Shown here piece after piece: positions 10,204 through 20,421 of a DNA stretch of 64,000 bases. The stretch is from Rostrohypoxylon terebratum (taxonomy: Eukaryota > Ascomycota > Sordariomycetes > Xylariales > Hypoxylaceae): contig MU385876.1 of NCBI GenBank assembly GCA_022497145.1, positions 248,001 to 312,000 of the forward strand, given 5' to 3'. The position numbers and the translations under genes were made by a program. The number at the start of each line of letters is the position of its first letter. Within the stretch, counting starts at the first letter, position 1. Under the pieces are notes generated by a model. The model was not told where the DNA came from. It saw only the letters and a list, made by a program, of their open reading frames with translations, and did not search any database.

Positions 10204-13200
10204 TTAATTCTGTAAACTCTTGAATCGTTCCTCGAAGGCCTTAACCTTCTCGGCTTGCAGCGCCTTCTCCAGCTTGCGCGTCTGGTTGACGGCTGCCTCG
10301 CGCTCTTCTTGGAGCTGCAGCACCTCAATCTGCGCACTGTTCATGCGCCCGACGACCTGTTGCATCTCGCCATCGGCGTCGCTGAGAGCGTTCTCGAGTT
10401 CGGCAATACGAGCGCGGAGGTTGTCGATTTGTGACTCCTCGGACACGTTCATGGCTGGACCCGAACGGGTGACGTCAAGGCGGGGCGAACGAGCGCCTGC
10501 GACCGAGAATAAGGGAGACATGGGAGATTTGGGAGGGAATGCACGAGGGGAACGGAGACCGTCGCGCATTCGCTTTAACTGGTCGTTGTGGCTAGCCCTG
10601 AGGGTGGAAATCTCTTCCTCGTGGCGCACGATTCGGTCCTCGGAAGCGTTTTGCGCTGCCTCTAGCTTCTCCTCCAGGCTTCGGAGGTGTGCCTGCATCG
10701 AGGTGATGCGGTCCTTGTTGGACTTCTGCTCGGCCTCGCCGCGCGCTACAGTATCGGCAATGCGCTGGCGTAGGGTCTGGTTAATGTTGAGCTGCTGTCG
10801 GACTTGGACGGCTAACTCCTCCACGCGACGGGCGGACTCGCTTAGTTCGTCAGCGAGGGCCTTTTCGGACTCAAGGTAGACACGCTCGCCAGCCTTGAGA
10901 GCGTCAAGTTGCTCCCTGTACGATGTTGACTCTTGGCGGAGAAGATCGCGCTCCGAGATCGTGTTAGAAAGGGTTTGCTCGAGCTTCTCCATCGCATGCT
11001 TGGTGAGCTCGTCCCGAGAACTGTTGGCTTCTAAGTTCTTGATGCGCTCAAGAGACTCAGCATAAGCCTTCTGGAGGTCCGCATAAGCCACCGTCAAAGA
11101 CTCAGATGTCACCGGTACGGCTAATCTGTCGCTGCCGTTGCTCTGGCGTGCCAGAGAAGGTGGGATTAGGATATCCTTCTCGTTAAGCAAGGCCCGAAGC
11201 TCCGCTATCTCTTGCTCAGCTCGGTCGAGATCCATCTTAAGGCCACTAAGTCCCTTCTCAACTTGCCACTTCTGCTCGAGCGCTTCCTCAGCTCGTCGGC
11301 GCAAGACATTGATTTCGTTTCGCAGGTTAGAAATCTCCCTCTGGAAACCGGCTTTCTGTGGGGATTCGGTAAGAAGTCGTTCGCGCTCTATCTCTAGAGC
11401 CTTGATCTTCTTCTGGTTTTCGCGGTTTTGATGATCTTGTCTTTCCAAGAGGTTCTTGAGAGCTCTGTGCAGGGCATCTCGCTGCTCCTCAACATCCTTG
11501 AGTCGCTCCGACAGTTGCTCTCGGGATTCAATAGGAGTCGGTGTCTTGACTGTCTTAGATCTTGTTATACCGGAAGGCGGACGCTGCAGTCTAAAGGACG
11601 ACGGCGGGCCAGTGAGAGAATTAGATCGAGACAATCGCGATCCAGCGAATCCAGTTTCTTCCGAAATCGTACCCATCGAATTAGCCTGTATCTGTTTAAG
11701 TGACGTGTTTTCAATTTTCAGAGTTTGAAGCTCCTGCTGCAGTTTAGACGATTCATAGTTCATCTTTTCAAGTTCCACAGCTTGTGCCTCTAGTCCTTCA
11801 ACACGCGCCCTCAGGCTGGGGACAATTTCATCTCGAAGGTTGTCGCGTTCGTTCGACGCATTCTGAAGCTCATCCTTGAGCGCAGTAAGCAAGTCCTCGA
11901 AGTTATCCTTGACCTGGCGTTCCTCAGTCAGCTTACGCCGTAGAGTCTCACAGGTGCTTTCTAATTCCTTGATGCGACCAGTAGCATCGACGTTATTCAC
12001 TTTCTCGAGGTCGATTTGGGATGCCTTTGCCGAGAGCTCCTTGATTTGCTCGTCAAGTTGCGACCTTCTAGACCTTTCATCCTGTAATTTATTGGTCAAC
12101 TCAAGTCTGATCTGGGCTTTCTCCTGCTCCGACCTCCTCTGGATCTTCTCGATCTCTTCCCTCGACTGATCATATTCGCTCAATTTGGCCGAGCTGTATC
12201 CCGAATCCGAGAAGTAGTCGCTGGTCCTCTTGTTTGCTGTCGTCGTGGGGTTGTCCCTCTCTGTTTGTAGTCTGTCAACTAGATCTTCTAGGTCCATCTC
12301 GCGCCGAATTGACGCAGCCAATTCGGCCGAGATGGCCTTTAGCTCATCTTCCATTTCTTCGATTTGGTGGTGGGGTGAATATGTGGCTGACTCTGGGGTT
12401 GCCAAATAAGATTCGCAGTATTCTCTTGAACTTGGTGATCCGTACGGCGGTGCCTTGGGGGCGTCAAGTGGTGATTGTGGTCCGACTGTTGTGACTGGGG
12501 ATGCATCGGTAACGCTAGTTGTCTTTGAGAAGTGGAAGGGCGAAGGAAGAGGCGAAAACCCTTTGTCAGATGCCTCTGTGTTAGAAGGCGAATTCCAGCC
12601 AAAGAAGTTTCCTAGCTTTGAAGAGTTTGGCGATTTAGGTAACGGCTTGTCAGTGTTTGGGGTTTTCACTTCGTAATTATCAGATGTTGAATCGGCTGGC
12701 TTGAGATTCAGTTGTGGTAGTGTGGGTTTCCGGGAGATATGCAACGACATAGTATGCGAGTTATTATAATTACTATTATCGGACGAATCTGAGTGATATC
12801 CGTCAAAGATTTGGTCGTTCAGTGGATCCTCCTCTTCGTCGCTGAAAAGATCGTCATAGGTGGACTGCTCGTAGTGTTGCGACAGGTCAGTGGTGTGGTG
12901 CGTTTGAGGTGCGTCAGGGTTGTCAGCCCGAGAACTGGGACGTTTGGCTTCACCCGCTATGACAGCCGGGATGGTGTCAGCAGTAGCCAAAGGATGACGA
13001 GGCGCAGGAGTTTTTCTGGTTAAATTCGAGAAGTAATTAGCATATGTTGGATTTAAATAATTCGCGTTGGATTGTAGATTAATTAATGAGACGCTGACTC
13101 ACTCCCTCCTTCCCTGAATCAACACGAAATCGTCAGGCGATTCCAAACCGATCTTAGATAGCGGAGGACGAGGAAACTCGTAAACGGTAGGGCTATCCAC

Positions 13201-13581
13201 CGAGAAGGAGCGGGAATACCGTTGGTCTGGCTTGGCCAATCCGTTTGCGCGAGCTAAGTACTCTCCGGAGGAATATCTAGCAGCAACTGGCGACGCGGTG
13301 GATGAGACTGGCTTCCGACGTATAGACCTAGCGGGCGGCGATATGACGGCAGAACTATCGATGACAAGACCTCTCGTGTTTATTGAGACCGGCGATTCGG
13401 GAACTGTTTCTAAGGAATGCGATTGGTCTGTGAAGGAAGGAAACGACTGCTGCTGAGGGAAAGGCAGATCAGATGAGGCATGGGAAGTCTCAGAGTTGGC
13501 CGTGGAGGGCCGGTGCGAGTAGTCTTGCAAGTCTGGCAGGTCTGGCAGGTCTTGCAAGCTTTCATGGTTCGGCATAGACAT
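10204..13581 (-). CDS. Large coiled-coil protein, 1096 aa, function unknown
   Basis: Two exons, 13581-13103 and 13015-10204, are joined across an 87-nt intron (GTGAGT donor, GCTAATTAC branch, ACCAG acceptor). The junction codon is GA|A. The first ATG is at 13581 (MSMPNHESLQDLPDLPDLQD). About the first 400 residues are Ser/Pro-rich and disordered, with a conserved-looking KLGNFFGWNSPS segment. From a DELKAISAELAASIRREMDL helix to the C-terminus it is almost continuous heptad-type coiled coil rich in Glu, Leu, Arg and Gln, interrupted by a Ser/Pro linker (FPPKSPMSPLFSVAGARSP). Length and layout resemble fungal proteins annotated loosely as M-protein-repeat or Uso1-like, a label reflecting coiled coil rather than homology. 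Likely roles are cytoskeletal or vesicle tethering (inference). Antisense open frames of up to 219 codons are shadows. Confidence 0.85.
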
Positions 13582-16500
13582 GGTGCTTGATCTACTCCCT
13601 TGTCTTATCACCTGGCACTCATAACTAGTAGTTACTTGGGGGTAGTTTGACTAGGTAGTGTAGTCGGAATGTGTGGAGAGGTTACAACCCAGGCCAAGAG
13701 ATTATTGACTTCGGTCTCCCAGACGAGGCAGTAATGGTAGCAATGTTTCACTGGCAATAGAGAATGGCAACTTGGACGACCTAACAGAATCCTAGGATAT
13801 CAACCGTCGACAACCAAGAAAAGAGAGAGCAGGTAAGCTGGTAAGCTGGTTAAGGTAGGTAGAGAAAGAGTGAAAAGCACCAGAACTCGTCTAGACTGGG
13901 TTGTGGGATGCATCGAAAGGGGTATGGCGGCTCAGACTACGACTAGGTAGCGTCGCAATCGGTCTTTTACACCCATTATTAGGCCATTTAAAGGATCAAG
14001 GATGTTAAGGAGCATGGACAACTCTGTGACTCCTACTTTTCCTAGTACTTTTTTCCCTCCTGCAGGCTGCAGGCGCTCGAAAGTTGACAGACATTTGATG
14101 GACATAGTACTGCGTGGTAGCGCGTAAGTTTCCCCGGTTGTTCCCTTGGTTGGTCGTGGATGGTTCTCTTCAGGTCCATATGGCCCATATGGCTTGAAAG
14201 ACGCCGTCTTACTGGCTGGTCATTATCTTTGACCCCTGCGTATCTTGCCAACCACTCAGCAACATTCCGCGTTGGAGACCTTGTCACGTCCCATTTAGGA
14301 CATATGCAATTTTAATTCCCCTGCCGGTACCTGAGAACTGCCTGAGAAGCGAGCAAGATGTTTGGTAGGCGCTCTTGTGCGCATGTGGCTTAATAGAGGG
14401 AGAGCGGATGTGGGCAAGAGAGAGTGGAAGAGGTGAAAGAGTGATGAATTGGAGAATTATTTCTTGGTACACAACCTCTCTGCCTCTCTGCCTGTTGTGC
14501 GTTCTCGTGCATATTCTCCTGCATACTGCAGGTACATGCTGCATGCGAACGGCAATTTAGGTAAATGATCGTCGCTACTCGTGGGGTGGCGGGTTCGCTT
14601 AGAGGTAGATGTGCGGTACACAGATGTAGATAGAAGGCAAGAGAGGCGAAGCAGAAGGTAATCTCAACTTCGACTTTCCCTTTCTGAGACTGTCAGATAA
14701 TACTATTTACATACGAAGTACTACTATGGAAGAAAGATCGATCTCAATTATCGCATTGCCCGATCCATAGTAGCGCCTCAAGCGGTTGACGGCAATTGAA
14801 AGTCAATTGACAACCTATTGCACTACTATGTACTTACTGTACAGCGTTAGGTGGATTTCAATTGAGTCTTTGACTTTGCATTGTGTCATTATTACACAGA
14901 CAATTCATGATAGAACAACAATAGCGCGCGGTAAGTAACCTTATTGATGGCGTTGAAAGAACAACCAAGACCAATCACTACCTAACGCTATGAGAAGCTG
15001 AAAGGTCAGGCAGGGGTCCACGAGGCTCTGGAAACGGAAATAAAATCAGGAAACTCAACTTCCGCGTGTAGAAGCTTTGACCCTAATCAGGTCTTACCGG
15101 AGTCTAGAAGTTGGCAGATGCTTGGAATTCTTTAATTAGTTCGAGCCTCAAAAGATTAACGGTCCGCCGTACAATCCAGCGCGTTCAAGTTGTACATGTG
15201 CCCAGGTGACCAATGGTCAAAATGGTATTCCTATGTGCCGATGGATTTCACGAAATCCACCTGGTTGTTTCAATTCTCGGAATATCCGACATTTTGACAA
15301 ACATCACGATATAAATCACTTGCATATTTGGTAAGCCTACGTTGGATTTGTTGCGTGATAGCAACGTTCAAGACTCTTAGCACATCCATAGTGTACTAGT
15401 AGCTGCATGTCTTCTATTTTTTAGGGGGTCAGGGGGTCATAAGCGGGTTGGCGCTGTACTTCAGGGGGACCCCTTCCCACTCCGCGATTAATTGCTTGAT
15501 TAACTGTCAGCACTTAGTCCGATCCTTGAACGCATCGGTGGAACAACTTTCTAATGCCAGATCATAGTAAGTGGCCGACGCTAGATTCCATTGTCGCTCC
15601 AGTCAGGACTCGGCATGAATATATTAATATCTGGTAATCAAATACTACGAATAGACGAAAAATCGCTATGACGAATCAAGATTCTACGTAAACTCAAGGA
15701 ATGACGATTGAAATGTAGGATGATTTAAATATGGCGTAACTAATTCCCACGACAAAAATCCGACTGGATTAAAAATAGCTAGCGTCAGGGACCATCCATA
15801 GAATTGAAGACATTCCGTACTAAATGTTTCAGGTCCGGATTAGCTACAAAGATTCTGATTGGTCGCTCATTAGTAGGTGTACCTGAGAAACATTTCGTGA
15901 TCCTAATTCCTAGAGGCTAAGTGGACAACAACGGAAGTTGATTGAGCTTGGTATTATGTCATATGGTCATGTGAGCCTGCACCTGAGACACCCTCAGATA
16001 GGTAACTGGAGGATTTCCCATTTCTAAAAGTCATCGCGCTTCTGGATAAGCAGTGCCTACGCCAAGCGATGCCGGCAGAGTCCAGAGTCCAGACAAGCTT
16101 AAAAATACTTCCCCCTACAATTACAGGTTCCAACCTCCATACTCCAGACTCAAAAAGGACCAAGGACTTATCTTGATTTAGACATGAAGGCTGACGCTAG
16201 AAGGCTGGGAACCAGAATAGGTATTATGGAGTCCCCAAGTTGAGGCTGCAGGGAATGGAGGCTCAAGCATGGAACCTAGGACATAGGTACCATAATAGTC
16301 TATCGCCTGCCTTGTTAGTTATCCTGGCAGCCTGGCAGGAGTTGCGCAAGCACGTGGATCGAAGCACAGCCTTCTCTAGGAGAGAAGGTGATGATTTGGG
16401 AGCTTCCATGATTCGAAGCTCGAATAATCTTGTTAAGCTGGCCTAAAAATACTCCTACATGGCACGCACTGATAGGTCAAGACATCAAATCTGTTGGTGC

Positions 16501-16779
16501 TCCGAGGATTCGAAGGTCTCTGCGGATTCTTCTAGCCATGTGCAACTATGCTAATGCATGAAGCATAAAGTGTACTACGTAGTTGTAAGATATGAAAGAG
16601 GAATTGTGACATCTAGCCTCGTATAAAATTTCCATAGCGACAACCCTCTTTTACTAGTATTTAGTGATTAGTCAGTAGTCAGGGGTTAGGGCAAGAGCGA
16701 CCGGCACAACGTCGGAGCTCCGTGCTTACCTTTTTCTACACCACCGATATAACCGCCGGTTTGTGAGCAAATCATCACA
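13582..16779. other. Long intergenic stretch preceding the tRNA gene
   Basis: About 3.2 kb has only short accidental frames. Near 13838-13852 there is a GGTAAGCT tandem. A small palindromic repeat at 15216-15298 is listed separately. Sequence around 14380-14540 is purine-rich then pyrimidine-rich. No protein gene is supported. Confidence 0.4.
15216..15298. repeat. 83-bp imperfect palindrome (MITE-like or foldback)
   Basis: The ends are exact inverted copies (GTCAAAATG at 15216-15224, CATTTTGAC at 15290-15298), followed inward by ATTCC/GGAAT. The centre is a second inverted pair, TGGATTTC and GAAATCCA, separated by two bases near 15242-15260. The whole segment could extrude a cruciform. No target duplication is visible. 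Confidence 0.5.
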
Positions 16780-16911
16780 GCCCGGTTAGCTCAATCGGTA
16801 GAGGTTAGTAAAGTCATTCAATCATCTGATTTGATTACTCCGTATACTAACATCTTTCACAGCGTGAGACTCTTAATCTCAAGGTTGCGGGTTCGACCCC
16901 CGCATCGGGCT
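16780..16911 (+). tRNA. trnK(CUU): tRNA-Lys(CUU) with a 59-nt insert between positions 24 and 25
   Basis: Joining 16780-16803 to 16863-16911 gives a 73-nt tRNA. The acceptor stem is GCCCGGT/ATCGGGC (one G-U pair), the D stem GCTC/GAGC, the anticodon stem TGAGA/TCTCA with loop CTCTTAA (anticodon CTT, decoding AAG), the T stem GCGGG/CCCGC with loop TTCGACC, and the discriminator is T. Every stem pairs, so the mature sequence looks functional. The anticodon loop has no canonical 37/38 intron. The A box (TTAGCTCAATCGG) lies wholly upstream of the insert and the B box (GGTTCGACC, 16890-16898) lies downstream, so both internal Pol III promoter elements are intact though farther apart. A T7 terminator follows at 16955-16961. 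The insert splits the D stem (GAG|C), so it must be removed for function. A pseudogene made by insertion is the alternative. Confidence 0.9.
16804..16862 (+). other. Spliceosomal-type intron inside the tRNA-Lys gene
   Basis: The 59-nt insert starts GTTAGT directly after GAG, has a perfect TACTAAC branch-site motif at 16845-16851 and ends TTTCACAG at 16862. The branch adenosine at 16850 is 12 nt from the acceptor end. Length and signals match the protein-gene introns of this window (for example GTTAGC, GCTAAC, TCTAAC, YAG). It is not at the canonical tRNA intron site. I did not see the bulge-helix-bulge pairing expected for endonuclease cleavage. Splicing by the spliceosome is inferred. Confidence 0.7.
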
Positions 16912-17727
16912 CAATTCCCGATGCATCTCTTCCAAAGAGATACTTCGAATCATATTTTTTTGCCGATTTTTTCACTGATTTTGCTTTTTTTCTTTGCCAT
17001 CGTTATACCTATAGATCTACAGAACTCTCGTTGATGATCATTTTACCCCATCTCAATAAACGCCAGAGTGGAACTGCTTATCAAGCCCTTGCTTCTCACG
17101 GGATGGCCAACGCCAACAATTGCGCAGCAGACGGCTCGGTACCTAAGTTTGGAATGACTTATCCTCAGCCCATTGTTGCACGAGCGATATGACTGTGTTC
17201 TTGTTTTCATGGCGCGATGACGATGCCTTACTCCGTAAGAATCTTACCCGGTTCCCTGTTTCACATCGTCGATCCAGCAAGATGCGCCTCCTGACGTTTC
17301 CCGGTTTCGTCACCGGCTACCGGCAGGCGGGTACTGGGACCCAAGATGGCGTCTTCCGGACATTGCTAAAATCTATTACTCCGGTGGCTTAATATGGCTC
17401 AATATGCGGCAAGCCATCCAGCCACGAACATGTATTTAACCGCCCAGCTACTCTCTGTTGAAATGCCTAAACGTAGAAAATTTAGGTGCTTATCCGCTGT
17501 TCTTGCGGCTGCTGCCTTCAAGGCTTAGAATAAGGGGTAATGCTCACGCAAGATTGCCGAATAATTATACGAAGTACCATTATGTCTAGGTATCTAGTGA
17601 ATGCTATGTCTATCAACTGCTAGATAATTGAATATGTACGAGTTAGGTAGTAATGACACGTGCACTTATGCTCTTCGTTATCATCATGTTCTAATCACCA
17701 CTGCCATGCATACGTGCATGCAACTCC
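16912..17727. other. Intergenic stretch after the tRNA
   Basis: Apart from the T-rich terminator region there is no recognisable feature. A 67-codon frame at 17189-17392 lacks coding evidence. The last 100 bp are probably the 3' flank of the interrupted MFS gene. Confidence 0.35.
16955..16961 (+). terminator. Pol III terminator for tRNA-Lys
   Basis: A run of seven T lies 44 bp past the discriminator base, with further T tracts at about 16968-16991 as back-up. The distance is long for a Pol III gene but acceptable. Confidence 0.6.
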
Positions 17728-19455
17728 TCATACCACGCTGCCCTTGCTCCACTTATTAGCAGCCCGTATCCTCCTCCCGAAGAAGTAGAACACATACGGC
17801 ACGGGGATAAGCAAGCACGCGAAGCCGGCGAAGATGCTGGACCCGGGCCCGACCCCGATGTTATGGTACAAGGGCGAGACGATGAGCGGGAAGGCGGCGG
17901 CGAAGCAGCTCCGCAGGAACGTGTTGGCGGCCACGGCGCTCGCCGCGTAGGTCTGGAACGTGTCGACGAGGTAGTTGAGCGCGGCTTGGAAGATGGTGAA
18001 GAAGCCGCAGCCGGCGAGGTACAGGCCGATGACGGGCACGATCCAGTGCGCGACGGCCGGGTCCGCCGTCCAGCCGGTGATGAATTGGCCTCCTGCGAAG
18101 AGCACGGATCCTAGCATCATCGGGGGCAGCCTCTTCTCGGGGACAGCTCTATCGCCGGCTGCGTGGTAAGCCTTGTTGTAGTTAATCTGGTTGGCTACGT
18201 TTATGGCTGCGCCGGTGAACGCTCCGATGAGGATAGCGAGGAAGGGAAGTTCGGATGGCAAGATCGACCACCCCCTGACTTCCCCGAAGATGATGGGGAT
18301 TGTCCCGAGCTGCATGTAGAGAATTCCGTAGCAGAAACTGGCGTATAGAGCGACGAGGAAGCAGATCGGTGTGCAAAGCAACTGGATGGGACGGAGAAGG
18401 AACTTTCTTGCGAGCTCCACGATGCTCACATCCCACTCCTCGAACTTCGCGTGCAGCGCCCAGTTACCCGTCTCGAACCTCAGTCGTCGTGCTTTAACGA
18501 CGAGAAGTCTCGGCGGGTACGTCTCGTCGATGAAGATGATTGCGAAGAACAAGACGAAAGCTTGTAGTATTCCAGTAGTGTATTCAGTCCATCGCCATCC
18601 GAGATACGGCTGTGCCACAACGGCAGCCGACACGATGGGTCCCACGGTAGGTCCGCCCACGACAGCCATCGCATACCCGGCCATCGCGATCCCCCTATAG
18701 GCCGGTGTGAACAAATCCCCAAGCACGCCGCCGGTATTCGTGACCGGCGCCTAAGCAAAGAACGCCCCCCAGAACCGCATCAGCATGAGCGTCTGAAAGT
18801 CCTTGGCCGTCGCGGCCCCGAACGAGAAACATATCGCGATGAACATCGGCGTGAGCACCGCCACTCGCCTGCCGTACACCTCTGACAGCGGCGCCCAGAG
18901 CAGAGGTCCTATGCCGAAGCCCACCAGGAACAGAGTCGTGCCTAGCGTCGCGACCTGCCTGCCGACGTGGAAATACTCGGCCACCTCCGCGGTGCCCGCG
19001 GAGTACGACGAGGAAGCCCAGGTGGCGGTCATGGTGACCAAGCCGTACAGGAGCGTCGTCGACACCTTTTTTCGCCACGGCCAATTCGCGGGACGATAGG
19101 GATCGTCCGGCCCGTCGAAGTCGACGATGTACTCTTGGCCTGTTTTCACCTTCGCGAGCGGGTGGGTGAATGGCGGGACCTTTGGCCTAGAGCGCACTCG
19201 TGATAGCACGTTATCCCGACGAGACACCGTTCGCGAAAGCGATCTTGAGGGCCCGTCTAGATCATCCCGACCAGTTGCGCAGCCCTGCGACGGGTGTTGG
19301 CCGTCATGATCGATATCCTTTTCCATTTGCTGACATTCACAGTCTACATCCCAATCAGGTGCGGTAGCGGGTGAATTAGCATCCGGAATCGGTATAGTAG
19401 ATGATTTGCCGCGCGAGTGTTCAGAAGAGTCGTCGTCTTCTTTATCACTAGACAT
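17728..19455 (-). pseudogene. DHA1-type MFS transporter interrupted by one in-frame TAG
   Basis: The frame from ATG 19455 to the stop at 17728 is 576 codons, the usual DHA1 drug:H+ antiporter length, without introns. One TAG at 18753-18751 separates RFWGAFFA from APVTNTGGVLGDLF. No frameshift exists, and both halves read as good transporter. The N-terminal half has the DFDGPDDPYRPANWP leader motif and motif A (PLSEVYGRR). The C-terminal half has the motif C region (AVVGGPTVGPIVSAAVV) and the remaining helices ending IRAANKWSKGSVV. Family members carry a small residue, usually Ser, at the TAG position, so a TCG-to-TAG change is the simplest origin. Truncation after about five helices should abolish transport. 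Recent nonsense allele, sequencing error or recoding are all possible. Codon and GC bias are still gene-like, so decay is recent. A second DHA1 gene follows upstream in the same orientation. Confidence 0.8.
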
Positions 19456-20421
19456 TATAATAATAAACTCTTCCCAAAAGAAAATTCATATGCAAATTCG
19501 TGTTTGGGCCTAGTAAATAGCAATGACAGTGGCAATACCGAGTAGAATCATTTCGATTGTCTATGTACTTTATTCACACCGTGCAGTCCATGACATTTTT
19601 AATTGGAGTTGAGGCCGAAATGCCGAGACCGAGCTATGTAGTTCATCATTGTTCTATCCCGATTCGAGCCCAGATGACGTACCGCTCAGTTTTTAAGTCC
19701 GGGTAGCATTTTCAACATATGTAGGCAGGCGAGTGGCAGAGTGGGTGGCTTTTATCCATGAAAAATCAGTACAATCACGGGATGATGAATTTTCTCTCGT
19801 TATATAAGTGGTTAATGTAGGAAGATTTATGGATCTCGGGAAGTTCCAGACTTGTATCCCCCAGAGCCGTTCCGGCTATGAAGGTTACCCGCAGCACCGG
19901 ATATCCGCTGCAAAAGTGCTTGTCAGATTCCCAGATAAAAGTTTTCGTTGCGGATGACATAATTCGCGAAATCTAGCCTGGTTAGAAGCGTGTTTGTTAA
20001 CTTGCAGATGCACGAGATTTGAGCTCCATAATGACGAATACCGAAAAATGAGTCATTCCACTGTAAAGCAATCAGCTCAAAATTTCCCCATAAGATATCT
20101 TGATGCGAAATATCGAAAATCGTAAAATATTCACCCTGTTACCCAATGAAATGAAAAAATACCTAACTAAAAAAATGTCTGGATGAGCATTTGTTGTAAC
20201 TTGAAATGAACCTCTTGACCTACTGAGTTTCGTAAGGACCTCAGTTTACATAGGTACCTAGCGACGAAGAGCCAGTGAACCGATTATTGTATGTGTTCAA
20301 TCTATATTTCCTATATACACACTCCAAAATACCTGTGTATCCGTCTATACCTATTCTACTATATCCTCAATTTTGTGCAACTATCCACTTCACGATGACT
20401 CATGCAGATAGGTAAATATGG
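19456..20421. other. Intergenic stretch between two MFS genes
   Basis: This holds the upstream region of the interrupted transporter and the 3' flank of the next. A 61-codon minus-strand frame at 19775-19960 with an ATG shows no family and is not called. One exact copy of the TAGGTACCTA palindrome lies at 20251-20260. Confidence 0.35.

Noticed and set aside
10220..10879. 219-codon plus-strand open frame
   Set aside because: Exact antisense of the coiled-coil gene; Ser/Arg-rich product is the usual shadow of Glu/Leu-rich coding sequence.
16863..16890. Canonical tRNA intron next to the anticodon
   Set aside because: The anticodon loop CTCTTAA is uninterrupted; the insert lies in the D stem instead.
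18740..18765. The TAG in the MFS gene as part of a short intron
   Set aside because: No donor-branch-acceptor set removes it while keeping frame, and the conserved protein is continuous on both sides.
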